Shown here one piece after another: positions 1 to 6,584 of a stretch of 13,822 nucleotides of DNA. The stretch covers positions 1 to 13,822 of the forward strand of contig DATEGZ010000267.1 of NCBI GenBank assembly GCA_035279905.1, given 5' to 3'. The notes beneath the pieces were generated by a model. The model did no database searches. It worked only from the letters and a program-made list of their open reading frames with translations, and was not told the DNA's origin. This stretch comes from DATEGZ01 sp035279905. Lineage in GTDB: Bacteria > Acidobacteriota > Vicinamibacteria > Vicinamibacterales > SCN-69-37. How positions within the stretch are numbered: the first letter of the stretch is position 1; each line of letters starts with the position of its first letter. Both the position numbers and the translations under genes were made by a program.

Positions 1-126
1 CGCCGCGGCCTGCGGCGCACGCACTTCTACTGGCATTTGAAGGAGTGCGAATTCCGCTTCAACAATCGCCGCCGAAATCTCTACCACGTGCTCCTCGAGC
101 TGGTCCGAAAAGACCCGCTAAAGTGA
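1..126 (+). CDS. IS1595-family transposase, C-terminal fragment (5' end outside window)
   Basis: Frame 1 is open from the first base to TGA at 124-126, giving 41 residues. The segment HLKECEFRFNNRRRNLY followed by a short helical tail matches the C-terminus typical of IS1595-family DDE transposases (the IS1016/ISPna2-like group ends with HLKECEWRFN-type sequence). The role would be cut-and-paste transposition. The DDE catalytic triad lies upstream of the window, so it cannot be said whether the gene is intact. No terminal inverted repeat of an IS could be recognised between the stop codon and the next gene at 171, where an octamer repeat and a promoter-like sequence lie instead. The family call rests on a short recognisable tail and is fairly but not fully secure. 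Confidence 0.72.
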   Translation, partial: RRGLRRTHFYWHLKECEFRFNNRRRNLYHVLLELVRKDPLK

Positions 127-135
127 TCTTGAGCC

Positions 136-151
136 TGACCCAATGACCCAA
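136..151. repeat. Two tandem copies of the 8-bp repeat TGACCCAA
   Basis: TGACCCAA occurs twice back to back at 136-143 and 144-151. The unit is the same octamer, in the same orientation, as the seven-copy array at 901-956, and the reverse complement of the five-copy array at 816-855. It lies just upstream of the -10-like hexamer of the kinase gene, so it would overlap that promoter's -35 region. Confidence 0.85.
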
Positions 152-157
152 TACGCT
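139..157. repeat. Left arm of 19-bp inverted repeat bracketing the kinase gene
   Basis: CCCAATGACCCAATACGCT at 139-157 is the reverse complement of 812-830 with one mismatch (18 of 19). The inner 12 bases (146-157 against 812-823) match perfectly. The two arms enclose exactly the deoxynucleoside kinase gene plus its -10 region. The outer part of the arm is octamer repeat; the inner ACGCT is specific to this pair. Confidence 0.85.
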
Positions 158-170
158 ATATTTCCCCCCC

Positions 171-812
171 GTGGACTTTCGCTACCTCGCCATCGAGGGT
201 CCGATCGGCCTTGGCAAGTCCGCGCTGGCCGAGCGTCTCGGCGCGCGCCTCAACGCGTCCGTCGTGCTCGACGACCGCGACAACCCGTTCCTCACCGACT
301 TCTACACCGGGCGCGACGGCGCGGCGTTCCAGGCGCAGCTCTTCTTTACACTCGCGCGACATCGCCAGCAGCTCAAGTTGCGGCAGGGCGACCTCTTCAA
401 CCAGACAACGATCTGCGACTACCTGTTCGAGCGCGACCGGATCTACGCGTTCCTGAACCTGGACGACAACGAGCTGTTCATCTATCAGCGTCTGTTCGAG
501 ATGGTCTCGCGCGACGTGCCGTCGCCCGACCTCGTGATCTACCTCCAGGCGCCGACCGACCTGCTCAAGAAGCGCGTGCGCGAGCGCGCCAAACGCGCCG
601 ACGTCGAGGAGGCCGCGCCGAGCGACGACTACCTCTCCGAGCTCAACGAGGCCTACAACCACTTCTTCTTCCACTACACCGCCACGCCGCTCCTCGTCAT
701 CGAGACCTCGCAGTTCGACCTCAGCTGGGGCGACGACGCGATCACGGACTTGCTCAAGCAAATCCGGACGATGGGGAAAGGGACGCAGTACTACGTGCCG
801 CGCACTGGCTAA
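171..812 (+). CDS. Deoxynucleoside kinase (dGK/dAK family)
   Basis: This 213-residue protein is a P-loop kinase that phosphorylates a deoxynucleoside to its 5'-monophosphate in cytoplasmic nucleotide salvage. The Walker A sequence GPIGLGKS is at residues 10-17. The DNPFL segment near 37-41 and ICDYLFERD at 81-89 are typical of bacterial dGK/dAK-type enzymes (the Bacillus enzymes have a similar DYIFDKD segment). The Arg/Lys-rich stretch KKRVRERAKR at 133-142 fits the LID that contacts the phosphates. Length is normal for the family. GTG at 171 is the only in-frame start before Walker A and has no Shine-Dalgarno, only a TATATT hexamer 14 nt upstream. The gene lies alone between a transposase end and octamer repeats, within a 19-bp inverted repeat. 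Which base it prefers cannot be read from the sequence. Confidence 0.88.
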   Translation: MDFRYLAIEGPIGLGKSALAERLGARLNASVVLDDRDNPFLTDFYTGRDGAAFQAQLFFTLARHRQQLKLRQGDLFNQTTICDYLFERDRIYAFLNLDDNELFIYQRLFEMVSRDVPSPDLVIYLQAPTDLLKKRVRERAKRADVEEAAPSDDYLSELNEAYNHFFFHYTATPLLVIETSQFDLSWGDDAITDLLKQIRTMGKGTQYYVPRTG

Positions 813-830
813 GCGTATTGGGTTATTGGG
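812..830. repeat. Right arm of 19-bp inverted repeat bracketing the kinase gene
   Basis: AGCGTATTGGGTTATTGGG pairs with 139-157 at 18 of 19 positions. The arm starts on the last base of the kinase stop codon (TAA 810-812) and runs into the first units of the octamer array that follows. Confidence 0.85.
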
Positions 831-855
831 ATATTGAGCTATTGGGTTATTGAGG
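816..855. repeat. Tandem octamer array A, five units, TATTGGGT type
   Basis: There are five units with an exact period of 8: TATTGGGT (816-823), TATTGGGA (824-831), TATTGAGC (832-839), TATTGGGT (840-847) and TATTGAGG (848-855). The core ATTGGG is the reverse complement of the CCCAAT core in array B at 901-956, so the two arrays are inverted relative to each other across a 45-nt spacer. In RNA they could pair into a long imperfect stem between the kinase and accD genes. Confidence 0.9.
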
Positions 856-900
856 GTGGGCGCCAAGTTCAAGGTGAGCCGCCCGCTCGATGCGATGCGC
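856..900. other. 45-nt spacer between inverted octamer arrays
   Basis: This unique sequence lies between arrays A and B and would form the loop if the arrays pair. No coding frame, hairpin or promoter was recognised in it. Confidence 0.5.
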
Positions 901-956
901 TCCAATGACCCAATGACCCAATGACCCAATGGCCCAATGGCCCAATGGCCCAATGA
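901..956. repeat. Tandem octamer array B, seven units, CCCAATGA/CCCAATGG type
   Basis: There are seven exact-period units: TCCAATGA (901-908), CCCAATGA (909-916 and 917-924), CCCAATGG (925-932, 933-940 and 941-948) and CCCAATGA (949-956). The two subtypes sit in blocks, as expected if the array grew by local duplication or slippage. It ends 15 nt before accD, directly against that gene's -10-like hexamer. Array A is in the opposite orientation. Confidence 0.92.
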
Positions 957-958
957 TG

Positions 959-964
959 TACAGT
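959..964 (+). promoter_or_regulatory. -10-like hexamer TACAGT before accD (leaderless geometry)
   Basis: TACAGT starts 13 nt before the GTG start codon at 972, the same spacing as the hexamers before the genes at 171 and 5517. The intervening seven bases hold no Shine-Dalgarno. No convincing -35 was seen; that position falls inside octamer array B. Confidence 0.35.
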
Positions 965-971
965 TTCCGTC

Positions 972-1880
972 GTGGCTTGGTTCAAGAAGGCCCGCAAGCC
1001 CATCACCGCCCCTATCAAGGCGAGCCGGGTGCCGGAGGGCCTGTGGGTGAAGTGTCCGGCGTGCGGCCGGGCGATTTACAACAAGGAACTGGCCGCCAGC
1101 CTCCAGGTGTGCCCGAAGTGCGCGCATCACTTCCGGATGAGCGCGGCCGATCGCCTCAAGATGCTCTTCGACGCCGGCCAGTACACAGAGCACGATCCGG
1201 GCCTGCGCTCGACCGATCCGCTCAAGTTCAAGGACACCAAGCCTTATAAAGACCGGCTCAAGACCGCGATCCAGGTCGGCGGAGTGAACGACGCGGTGCT
1301 CGTCGCGAGCGGCATGCTCGACGAGGTGCCGGTGGTCGTGGCGGCGATGGAGTACTCGTTCATCGGCGGCAGCATGGGCGTCGTCGTGGGCGAGAAGATC
1401 ACGCGCGCGGCCGAGCTCGCGCTCGAAACGCGCGCGCCGCTCATCGTCGTCTCGTGCTCCGGTGGCGCGCGCATGATGGAAGGCGCGCTGTCGCTGATGC
1501 AGATGGCGAAGATCTGCGCCGCGCTCGGCCGGCTGGATCGCGCGGGGCTGCCCTACATCGCCGTGCTCGCCGATCCGACGACCGGCGGCGTGACCGCGAG
1601 CTTCGCGATGCTCGGCGATCTCAACATCGCCGAGCCCAAGGCGCTCATCGGCTTCGCGGGCCCGCGCGTGATCGAGCAGACGATCCGCCAGAAGCTGCCC
1701 GAGGGTTTTCAGCGCAGCGAGTTCCTGCTCGAAAAGGGCTTTCTCGATCTCGTCATCGATCGCCGCGAGCTGAAGGGCGTGCTCGCGCGCACACTCCGGA
1801 TCATGATGGGCCTGCCCGCGCCCGCGCCGGTGAAAGCCGCGCCCGTCGAAACCGAGCCGGCGGAAACGACCGAGTCGTAA
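972..1880 (+). CDS. accD: Acetyl-CoA carboxylase carboxyltransferase subunit beta
   Basis: The 302-residue beta subunit pairs with AccA to move the carboxyl group from biotin on BCCP to acetyl-CoA, giving malonyl-CoA, the first committed step of fatty acid synthesis in the cytoplasm. A Cys4 zinc ribbon is formed by C28, C31, C47 and C50 (CPAC and CPKC). The crotonase-fold core carries SGGARM at 163-168 and TTGGVTAS at 203-210, the glycine pairs that form the oxyanion holes. The N-terminus MAWFKK is the usual AccD start and supports GTG 972. After about residue 278 there is a 24-residue Ala/Pro/Glu-rich tail beyond the conserved core. folC begins 7 nt after the stop, the accD-folC order found in many bacteria. 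Confidence 0.97.
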   Translation: MAWFKKARKPITAPIKASRVPEGLWVKCPACGRAIYNKELAASLQVCPKCAHHFRMSAADRLKMLFDAGQYTEHDPGLRSTDPLKFKDTKPYKDRLKTAIQVGGVNDAVLVASGMLDEVPVVVAAMEYSFIGGSMGVVVGEKITRAAELALETRAPLIVVSCSGGARMMEGALSLMQMAKICAALGRLDRAGLPYIAVLADPTTGGVTASFAMLGDLNIAEPKALIGFAGPRVIEQTIRQKLPEGFQRSEFLLEKGFLDLVIDRRELKGVLARTLRIMMGLPAPAPVKAAPVETEPAETTES

Positions 1881-1887
1881 GCACGCT

Positions 1888-3162
1888 TTGATTTCAGATC
1901 GCGACTACCTGCTGTCGCTCGAGCTCATCGGCATCAAGCTCGGGCTCGATCAAATCCGATCGCTCGTCGCGCGGCTCGGCCATCCCGATCGCGCGTATCC
2001 GTCGCTGATCGTCGCGGGCACGAACGGCAAGGGATCGGTCACGGCGATGGTCGAGCGCGGGCTCAGAGCCGCCGGGCTGCGCACGGGCCGCTACACGTCA
2101 CCGCACCTGGTCGATCTCGAGGAACGCTTCGCGATCGACGGCCGTCCAATCAGCCAGGATCAATTCGATCGCGTCGCGCGCCGTGTCCGCGAGGCCGCGG
2201 GCCAGCTCTCGTCCCCTCCGAGCTTCTTCGAGGCGACAACGGCGCTGGCGCTCGAGGTGTTTCGCGACGAGCGCGTGGACGTCGCCGTCCTCGAAGTGGG
2301 CCTCGGCGGCCGGCTCGACGCGACCAACGTCGTCGACGCCGTCGCTGAGGCGATCACGGCCATCGACTTCGATCACGAGCAATATCTGGGATCGACGATC
2401 GAGCAGATCGCCGCGGAAAAGGCCGGCGTCATCAAGCCGGGCTCGGTGGTCGTGCTGGGCGCCAACCCGCCGGCGGTGGAACACATCGTGCGGGGCGCGG
2501 CGGACCGCGCCGGCGCCACGCTCGTGATCGCCCCCGAGGGCGTCTCCGCGGACTGGACGATGACGGAAGGACGCGCGCGGCTCGCGCTCACGACGCCGGG
2601 GCACGCGTATGCGCCAATCACCCTCGCGCTGCGCGGCCGCCATCAGGTCGAGAACGCGATCACCGCGGTGCGATTGCTCGAGGAGCTCTCGGCGCACGGC
2701 ACGTTCCCGGTGCCGGAGCCAGCCGTCGTCGCGGCGCTCTCCGACGTCGAGTGGCCCGCGCGGCTGGAGTACCTGCCGCATCTCGGCCGCACGGTCGTCA
2801 TCGACGGCGCGCACAATCCGGCCGGAGCGCGCGCGCTCACGTCCTACCTCCGTGAGACGCACGGGCGGAGGCTGCCGATGGTCGTCGGGATTATGCGCGA
2901 CAAGAAGGTGGACGCGTTGATCGACGCGCTGGCGCCGGCCGCCTCGCAGTTCGTGTTCACGGCGGTCTCGAGTCCGCGCGCGGCGACGCCCGGCGAGCTC
3001 CGTGCGAGCGCCGCACGCGTGGCTCCGGATGTCGCGTGCCTCGAGGTCGCGTCGCCGGTGGAGGCCGTCGCCACCGCCATCGCGCTCGGCGATCCGGTTG
3101 TCGTGGCCGGATCGCTCTATCTCGCAGGCGAAGTGCGCGCCAATCTCTGGTACACTCGGTGA
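1888..3162 (+). CDS. folC: Bifunctional dihydrofolate synthase / folylpolyglutamate synthase
   Basis: The 424-residue Mur-ligase-family enzyme adds glutamate to dihydropteroate and to folates using ATP. Visible motifs are the P-loop GTNGKGS (44-50), SPHLVDLEERF (71-81), EVGLGGRLDATN (136-147), FDHEQYLG (161-168), EKAGVIKPG (177-185; its Lys is the usual carbamylated residue) and DGAHNPAGA (306-314) in the C-terminal domain. Length is standard. TTG at 1888 is chosen because it gives the normal short N-terminus ahead of the conserved GIKLGLDQIRSL segment and lies 7 nt after accD; no Shine-Dalgarno is visible, so coupling to accD translation is likely. The stop codon overlaps a possible GTG start for lptD. 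Whether both activities are present cannot be decided by eye. Confidence 0.95.
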   Translation: MISDRDYLLSLELIGIKLGLDQIRSLVARLGHPDRAYPSLIVAGTNGKGSVTAMVERGLRAAGLRTGRYTSPHLVDLEERFAIDGRPISQDQFDRVARRVREAAGQLSSPPSFFEATTALALEVFRDERVDVAVLEVGLGGRLDATNVVDAVAEAITAIDFDHEQYLGSTIEQIAAEKAGVIKPGSVVVLGANPPAVEHIVRGAADRAGATLVIAPEGVSADWTMTEGRARLALTTPGHAYAPITLALRGRHQVENAITAVRLLEELSAHGTFPVPEPAVVAALSDVEWPARLEYLPHLGRTVVIDGAHNPAGARALTSYLRETHGRRLPMVVGIMRDKKVDALIDALAPAASQFVFTAVSSPRAATPGELRASAARVAPDVACLEVASPVEAVATAIALGDPVVVAGSLYLAGEVRANLWYTR

Positions 3163-3188
3163 CGCCGCTGCCTGCTGCCCGACGCCTG

Positions 3189-5498
3189 ATGATTCGAGCC
3201 GTTCCAATACTGCTGCTCGCCTTCATCGCGCTCGTGCCATCCCGCGCCGACGCGCAGGGAACCAACCCGCTCAACTGCAAGAACTTCACGGGCCACTGGA
3301 ACGATCCGTGGACCCGGACGCCGGTCGGCGAGGCCAAGCCCGACGAAAAGCAGGCGTTCAAGAATCACCTGTCCGGCGAGGTCCGCATCGACTGCGACGA
3401 CTCGCAGATCTTCGCCGATGAGATCGACTGGCGCGACGACGAGCAGACGGTGGACATCAAGGGCCACGTGCTGTTCGTCCAGCCCGGCGTGCGCATCCTG
3501 GCCGATCACGCGATCGTCAACCGCGTGACCAAGCTCGGCACGTTCTTCGACGCGTCGGGGTACACGCAGATCGCGTCCAAGCCCGGCGAGGAGAGTCTGT
3601 TCGGCGGCGGGCTCGAGCCGGACATGTACTTCTGGGGCGATCAGCTCATCAAGACCGGCGAGCGCACCTACAAGCTGGTCAACGGCGGCTTCACCTCGTG
3701 CGTGCAGGCCACGCCGCGCTGGGACATGGGCGGATCGACCGGCAGCGTCACGCTCGACAAGCACGTGATCCTCAAGAACGCCGTGCTGCACGTCAAGGAC
3801 GTCCCGCTGTTCTACGTGCCCGCGATGTACTACCCCATCAACAAGGAGAACCGCGCGACCGGCTTCCTGATGCCGAAGTACGGGTCGTCGACGGTCGGCG
3901 GGTTCACGCTCTCGAACGCGTTCTTCTGGGCGATCGATCGCAGCGAGGACGCGACCTTCTACCACACGTGGTTCAAGAAGAGCGGCCAGAGCTTCGGCAC
4001 GGCGTACCGGTACGTGACGTCGCCGGGATCGAACGGCGAGGCGAAGTTCAACATCATCGCCGAAAAAGATCAGACCGCGCCGGACGGCACGGTCACGACC
4101 GCCGGCAGCCGCTCGTACAACGTCTCCGGCAACTTCAATCAGGAGCTGCCCGACCGCTTCCGCCTGCTGGGCTACGTCGACTACTTCAACAACGCGACGA
4201 CGCAGCAGCTCTACCAGCAGGACATCATGGACATCTCGCAGCGCACCCGCACGGTGAGCGCGACGGTATCCGGCGTCGTCCAGCGGTTCCAGATCAACGC
4301 GACGTTCCAGCAGAACGACGTCTACAGCAACACCAGCATCGAGACGGCGTCGCGGCGCGGCTACGCGCCGCGCGGCCAGGTGGCCTTCGCGCAGAAGCGC
4401 ATCGGCAAGTCGCGCGTCTACTTCGGCGCCGCCGGCGAGCTCGCGTTTCTCGAGCGCCAGGACAACCTCAAGGATCCGACGACGAACCACTCACTCTGGC
4501 GCCTGGACGGGTCGCCGCAGGTCCGCGTGCCGTTCAGCACGCTGCCCTTCCTCACCGCCACGACCACCGCGACGTGGCGCTTCACAGAATGGATGGAGAG
4601 CATCGATCCGCTGACCGGCGCGCAGGTCTCGACGAACCTGATGCGCCAGCTCTTCACGTCGACGACGACGATGGTCGGCCCCGTCTTTTCGCGCGTCTTC
4701 AACTCGGACAATCACTACGCGGAGAAGATCAAGCACCTGATCGAGCCGTCCTTCTCGTTCCAGTACACATCGCCGTTCGAAAACAGCCTGAAGGTCGTGC
4801 AGAACGACGGCACCGACAGCATCGTCGGCGGGACCACGCAGGTCTCGTACGGCGTGACAAACCGTCTGCTGGCCAAGCGGAAGATCGGCGCGGCGCCGGC
4901 GCAGGCCGTGCCGATCCTGCAGGTCGACATCGGCCAGACGTGGTACTCGAACGCCTTCGCCGCAACATTCGACCCGGCGACCTATGGCGTCGGCATCGCG
5001 CCGCCGACGAAGTTCAGCCCCGTCCAGATCACCGCGGCCGTCTCGCCGACGCCGACGGTCAGCGGCCGGTTCGTCACCAACATCGACTCGCAGTTCCTCG
5101 TGCCGCGGGACTACAGCGCGTATGGCACCGTGTCGGAGCGGCTCGTGCAGGTGACGGGCGGGTGGACGAAGCGGCGCACGATCCCGGGGCTGCTGGGCTA
5201 CAACGATCCGCTGTTCGCGCAGCACTTTCTCAACCTGTCGACGACGGTCAAGCGGTCCGACGGACGGTTCGGCGGCACCTACATGTTCAACTACGACGTG
5301 GTGCACGGCACGTGGCTGCAGCGGCGGTTCCTCGCGTACTACAACAGTCAGTGCTGCGGCATCCAGTTCGACTACCAGACGGCCGACATCACGCACCTCG
5401 GCATCGCCAACACGCCGTCGAACCGGCACATCGGCATCTCGTTCACGCTGGCCGGCATCGGATCCTTCGCCAACCCGCTCGGGTCGCCCACGCGATAG
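3189..5498 (+). CDS. lptD: LPS-assembly protein LptD (outer-membrane beta-barrel)
   Basis: The 769-residue protein is the outer-membrane translocon that, with LptE, inserts LPS into the outer leaflet. An N-terminal signal peptide (residues 1-22, hydrophobic core VPILLLAFIALV, likely cut after ADA) leads to an OstA/LptA-like beta-jellyroll domain at about 60-180 (GEVRIDCDDSQIFADEIDW and the following DIKGHVLF). The rest is a beta-barrel rich in alternating hydrophobic and aromatic strands. Cysteines fall at 30, 69, 171, 722 and 723. Four of these sit where E. coli LptD has C31, C173, C724 and C725, which form its inter-domain disulfides. ATG 3189 is preferred; an in-frame GTG at 3159 overlapping the folC stop would add ten residues (TPLPAARRL) and still leave a plausible signal peptide. 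It is followed 18 nt later by rmlA. Confidence 0.93.
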   Translation: MIRAVPILLLAFIALVPSRADAQGTNPLNCKNFTGHWNDPWTRTPVGEAKPDEKQAFKNHLSGEVRIDCDDSQIFADEIDWRDDEQTVDIKGHVLFVQPGVRILADHAIVNRVTKLGTFFDASGYTQIASKPGEESLFGGGLEPDMYFWGDQLIKTGERTYKLVNGGFTSCVQATPRWDMGGSTGSVTLDKHVILKNAVLHVKDVPLFYVPAMYYPINKENRATGFLMPKYGSSTVGGFTLSNAFFWAIDRSEDATFYHTWFKKSGQSFGTAYRYVTSPGSNGEAKFNIIAEKDQTAPDGTVTTAGSRSYNVSGNFNQELPDRFRLLGYVDYFNNATTQQLYQQDIMDISQRTRTVSATVSGVVQRFQINATFQQNDVYSNTSIETASRRGYAPRGQVAFAQKRIGKSRVYFGAAGELAFLERQDNLKDPTTNHSLWRLDGSPQVRVPFSTLPFLTATTTATWRFTEWMESIDPLTGAQVSTNLMRQLFTSTTTMVGPVFSRVFNSDNHYAEKIKHLIEPSFSFQYTSPFENSLKVVQNDGTDSIVGGTTQVSYGVTNRLLAKRKIGAAPAQAVPILQVDIGQTWYSNAFAATFDPATYGVGIAPPTKFSPVQITAAVSPTPTVSGRFVTNIDSQFLVPRDYSAYGTVSERLVQVTGGWTKRRTIPGLLGYNDPLFAQHFLNLSTTVKRSDGRFGGTYMFNYDVVHGTWLQRRFLAYYNSQCCGIQFDYQTADITHLGIANTPSNRHIGISFTLAGIGSFANPLGSPTR

Positions 5499-5502
5499 GC
5501 CA

Positions 5503-5508
5503 TAATAT
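5503..5508 (+). promoter_or_regulatory. -10-like hexamer TAATAT (overlapping CATAAT) before rmlA
   Basis: The AT-rich stretch CATAATAT at 5501-5508 lies between the lptD stop and the rmlA ATG. TAATAT starts 14 nt before the ATG at 5517 and leaves 8 nt with no Shine-Dalgarno, so a transcript would begin at or next to the start codon. No clear -35 was found; that region is lptD coding sequence. It suggests the sugar/prenyl block has its own promoter. Confidence 0.45.
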
Positions 5509-5516
5509 CGGCGCTG

Positions 5517-6584
5517 ATGAAGGGACTCATCCTGAGTGGCGGCAAGGGCACGCGCCTCCGCCCGATCACCCACACGAGTGCAAAGCAGCTGGTGCCGGTC
5601 GCGAACAAGCCGGTGCTCTTCTACGGTCTCGAGGCGCTGGCCCAGGCCGGCATCAAGGACATCGGGATCGTCGTCGGTGACACGCAGGCCGAGATTCGCG
5701 CCGCGGTCGGCGACGGATCCGCGTGGGGCGTGCGCGTGACCTACATCGAGCAGGACGCGCCGAAGGGGCTGGCACACGCGGTGCTCATCAGCGAGTCGTT
5801 CCTGGGCGACGACCCGTTCGTGATGTACCTGGGCGACAACCTGCTCAAGCACAGCATCGCGCAGTTCGTGCAGGAGTTCGACCGCGAGAAGCCGGCCGCG
5901 CAGATCCTGCTCGCGCGCGTGCCCGATCCGCAGATGTTCGGCGTCGCCGAGCTCGACGGCGGCCGCGTCGTGAAGCTCGTGGAGAAACCGAAGAAGCCCA
6001 CGAGCGATCTGGCGCTCGTCGGCGTGTACATGTTCGGCAAGGCGGTGTTCGAGTCCGTCAAGCGGATCAAGCCGAGCGCCCGCAACGAGCTGGAAATCAC
6101 CGAGGCCATTCAGGACCTGATCGATCGCGGGCTCGCCGTGCATCCGCACATCGTCGACGGCTGGTGGAAGGACACTGGCAAGCTGGAAGATCTCCTCGAA
6201 GCGAACCGGCTCATTCTGGACACCATCGAACGGCGTGTCGAAGGCACGGTCGACGCGGAATCACGCGTCGAGGGCAAGGTCATCGTCGAGCGCGGCGCGA
6301 CGATCGAGCGATCGGTGGTCCGCGGCCCGGTGATCATCGGCGCCGGCGCGCGCGTCTCGGGCGCCTACATCGGGCCGTTCACGTCGATCGGCAACGGCGT
6401 CGAGCTCAAGGACACCGAGATCGAACACAGCATCGTGCTCGAGGGCGCGAAGATCACGGACCTCGGCACGCGGATCGAGGACAGCCTGATCGGCCGCAAT
6501 GTCCGGATCTTCCGGCTGCCGGTCCGGCCGTCGGCGTACCGGTTCATGCTCGGCGACAACTCGGAGGTCGGCATCCGGTGGTGA
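5517..6584 (+). CDS. rmlA: Glucose-1-phosphate thymidylyltransferase, long form
   Basis: The 355-residue enzyme joins glucose-1-phosphate and dTTP to dTDP-glucose plus pyrophosphate. The nucleotidyltransferase domain has LSGGKGTRLRP at 6-16, KQLVPVANKP at 23-32 and the metal-binding LGDN at 105-108, with VEKPKKP and GWWKDTGK further on. After about residue 240, repeating V/I-x-G steps (RSVVRGPVIIGAGARVSGAY) form a left-handed beta-helix. This makes it the long form of RmlA (TIGR01208 type), roughly 60 residues longer than the short RmlA of E. coli rhamnose loci and often found in deoxysugar clusters. The ATG start follows a TAATAT hexamer without a Shine-Dalgarno. The stop overlaps the rmlB GTG by 4 nt (GTGA). 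Confidence 0.94.
   Translation: MKGLILSGGKGTRLRPITHTSAKQLVPVANKPVLFYGLEALAQAGIKDIGIVVGDTQAEIRAAVGDGSAWGVRVTYIEQDAPKGLAHAVLISESFLGDDPFVMYLGDNLLKHSIAQFVQEFDREKPAAQILLARVPDPQMFGVAELDGGRVVKLVEKPKKPTSDLALVGVYMFGKAVFESVKRIKPSARNELEITEAIQDLIDRGLAVHPHIVDGWWKDTGKLEDLLEANRLILDTIERRVEGTVDAESRVEGKVIVERGATIERSVVRGPVIIGAGARVSGAYIGPFTSIGNGVELKDTEIEHSIVLEGAKITDLGTRIEDSLIGRNVRIFRLPVRPSAYRFMLGDNSEVGIRW

Larger units (their letters stand above)
135..162 (+). promoter_or_regulatory. Putative promoter of the deoxynucleoside kinase (leaderless arrangement)
   Basis: TATATT at 157-162 is a good -10 match. CTGACC at 135-140 lies 16 bp upstream and matches four of six bases of TTGACA. Transcription would start about 7-9 nt after the hexamer, at or next to the GTG start codon at 171, and no Shine-Dalgarno sequence fits in between. 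The intervening bases are three T and seven C. The -10 is visible; promoter activity is inferred. Confidence 0.45.

Noticed and set aside
127..170. Terminal inverted repeat of the IS1595-like element after the transposase stop
   Set aside because: The only repeats there are the octamer and the arm matched at 812-830. The left end of the element is outside the window, so no TIR pair can be tested.
901..956. Octamer array as a CRISPR array or an origin iteron set
   Set aside because: Units are contiguous 8-mers with no spacers, so it is not CRISPR. No DnaA boxes, rep gene or partition genes are nearby to support an origin.
156..1193. Long minus-strand open frame across the kinase gene, the octamer arrays and the accD start
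   Set aside because: It is antisense to two confident genes, and its middle is translated octamer repeat (GHWAIGPLGHW-type). No family motifs were seen. Long shadow frames are expected at this GC content.
3698..5680. 660-codon plus-strand frame overlapping lptD and the rmlA start
   Set aside because: Composition is almost all Arg, Ala, Gly, His and Pro without domains, while the overlapped frames encode clear LptD and RmlA.
4491..6149. 552-codon minus-strand frame opposite lptD and rmlA
   Set aside because: It is an Arg/Asp/Val-rich shadow of the codon structure on the other strand, and no motif was recognised.
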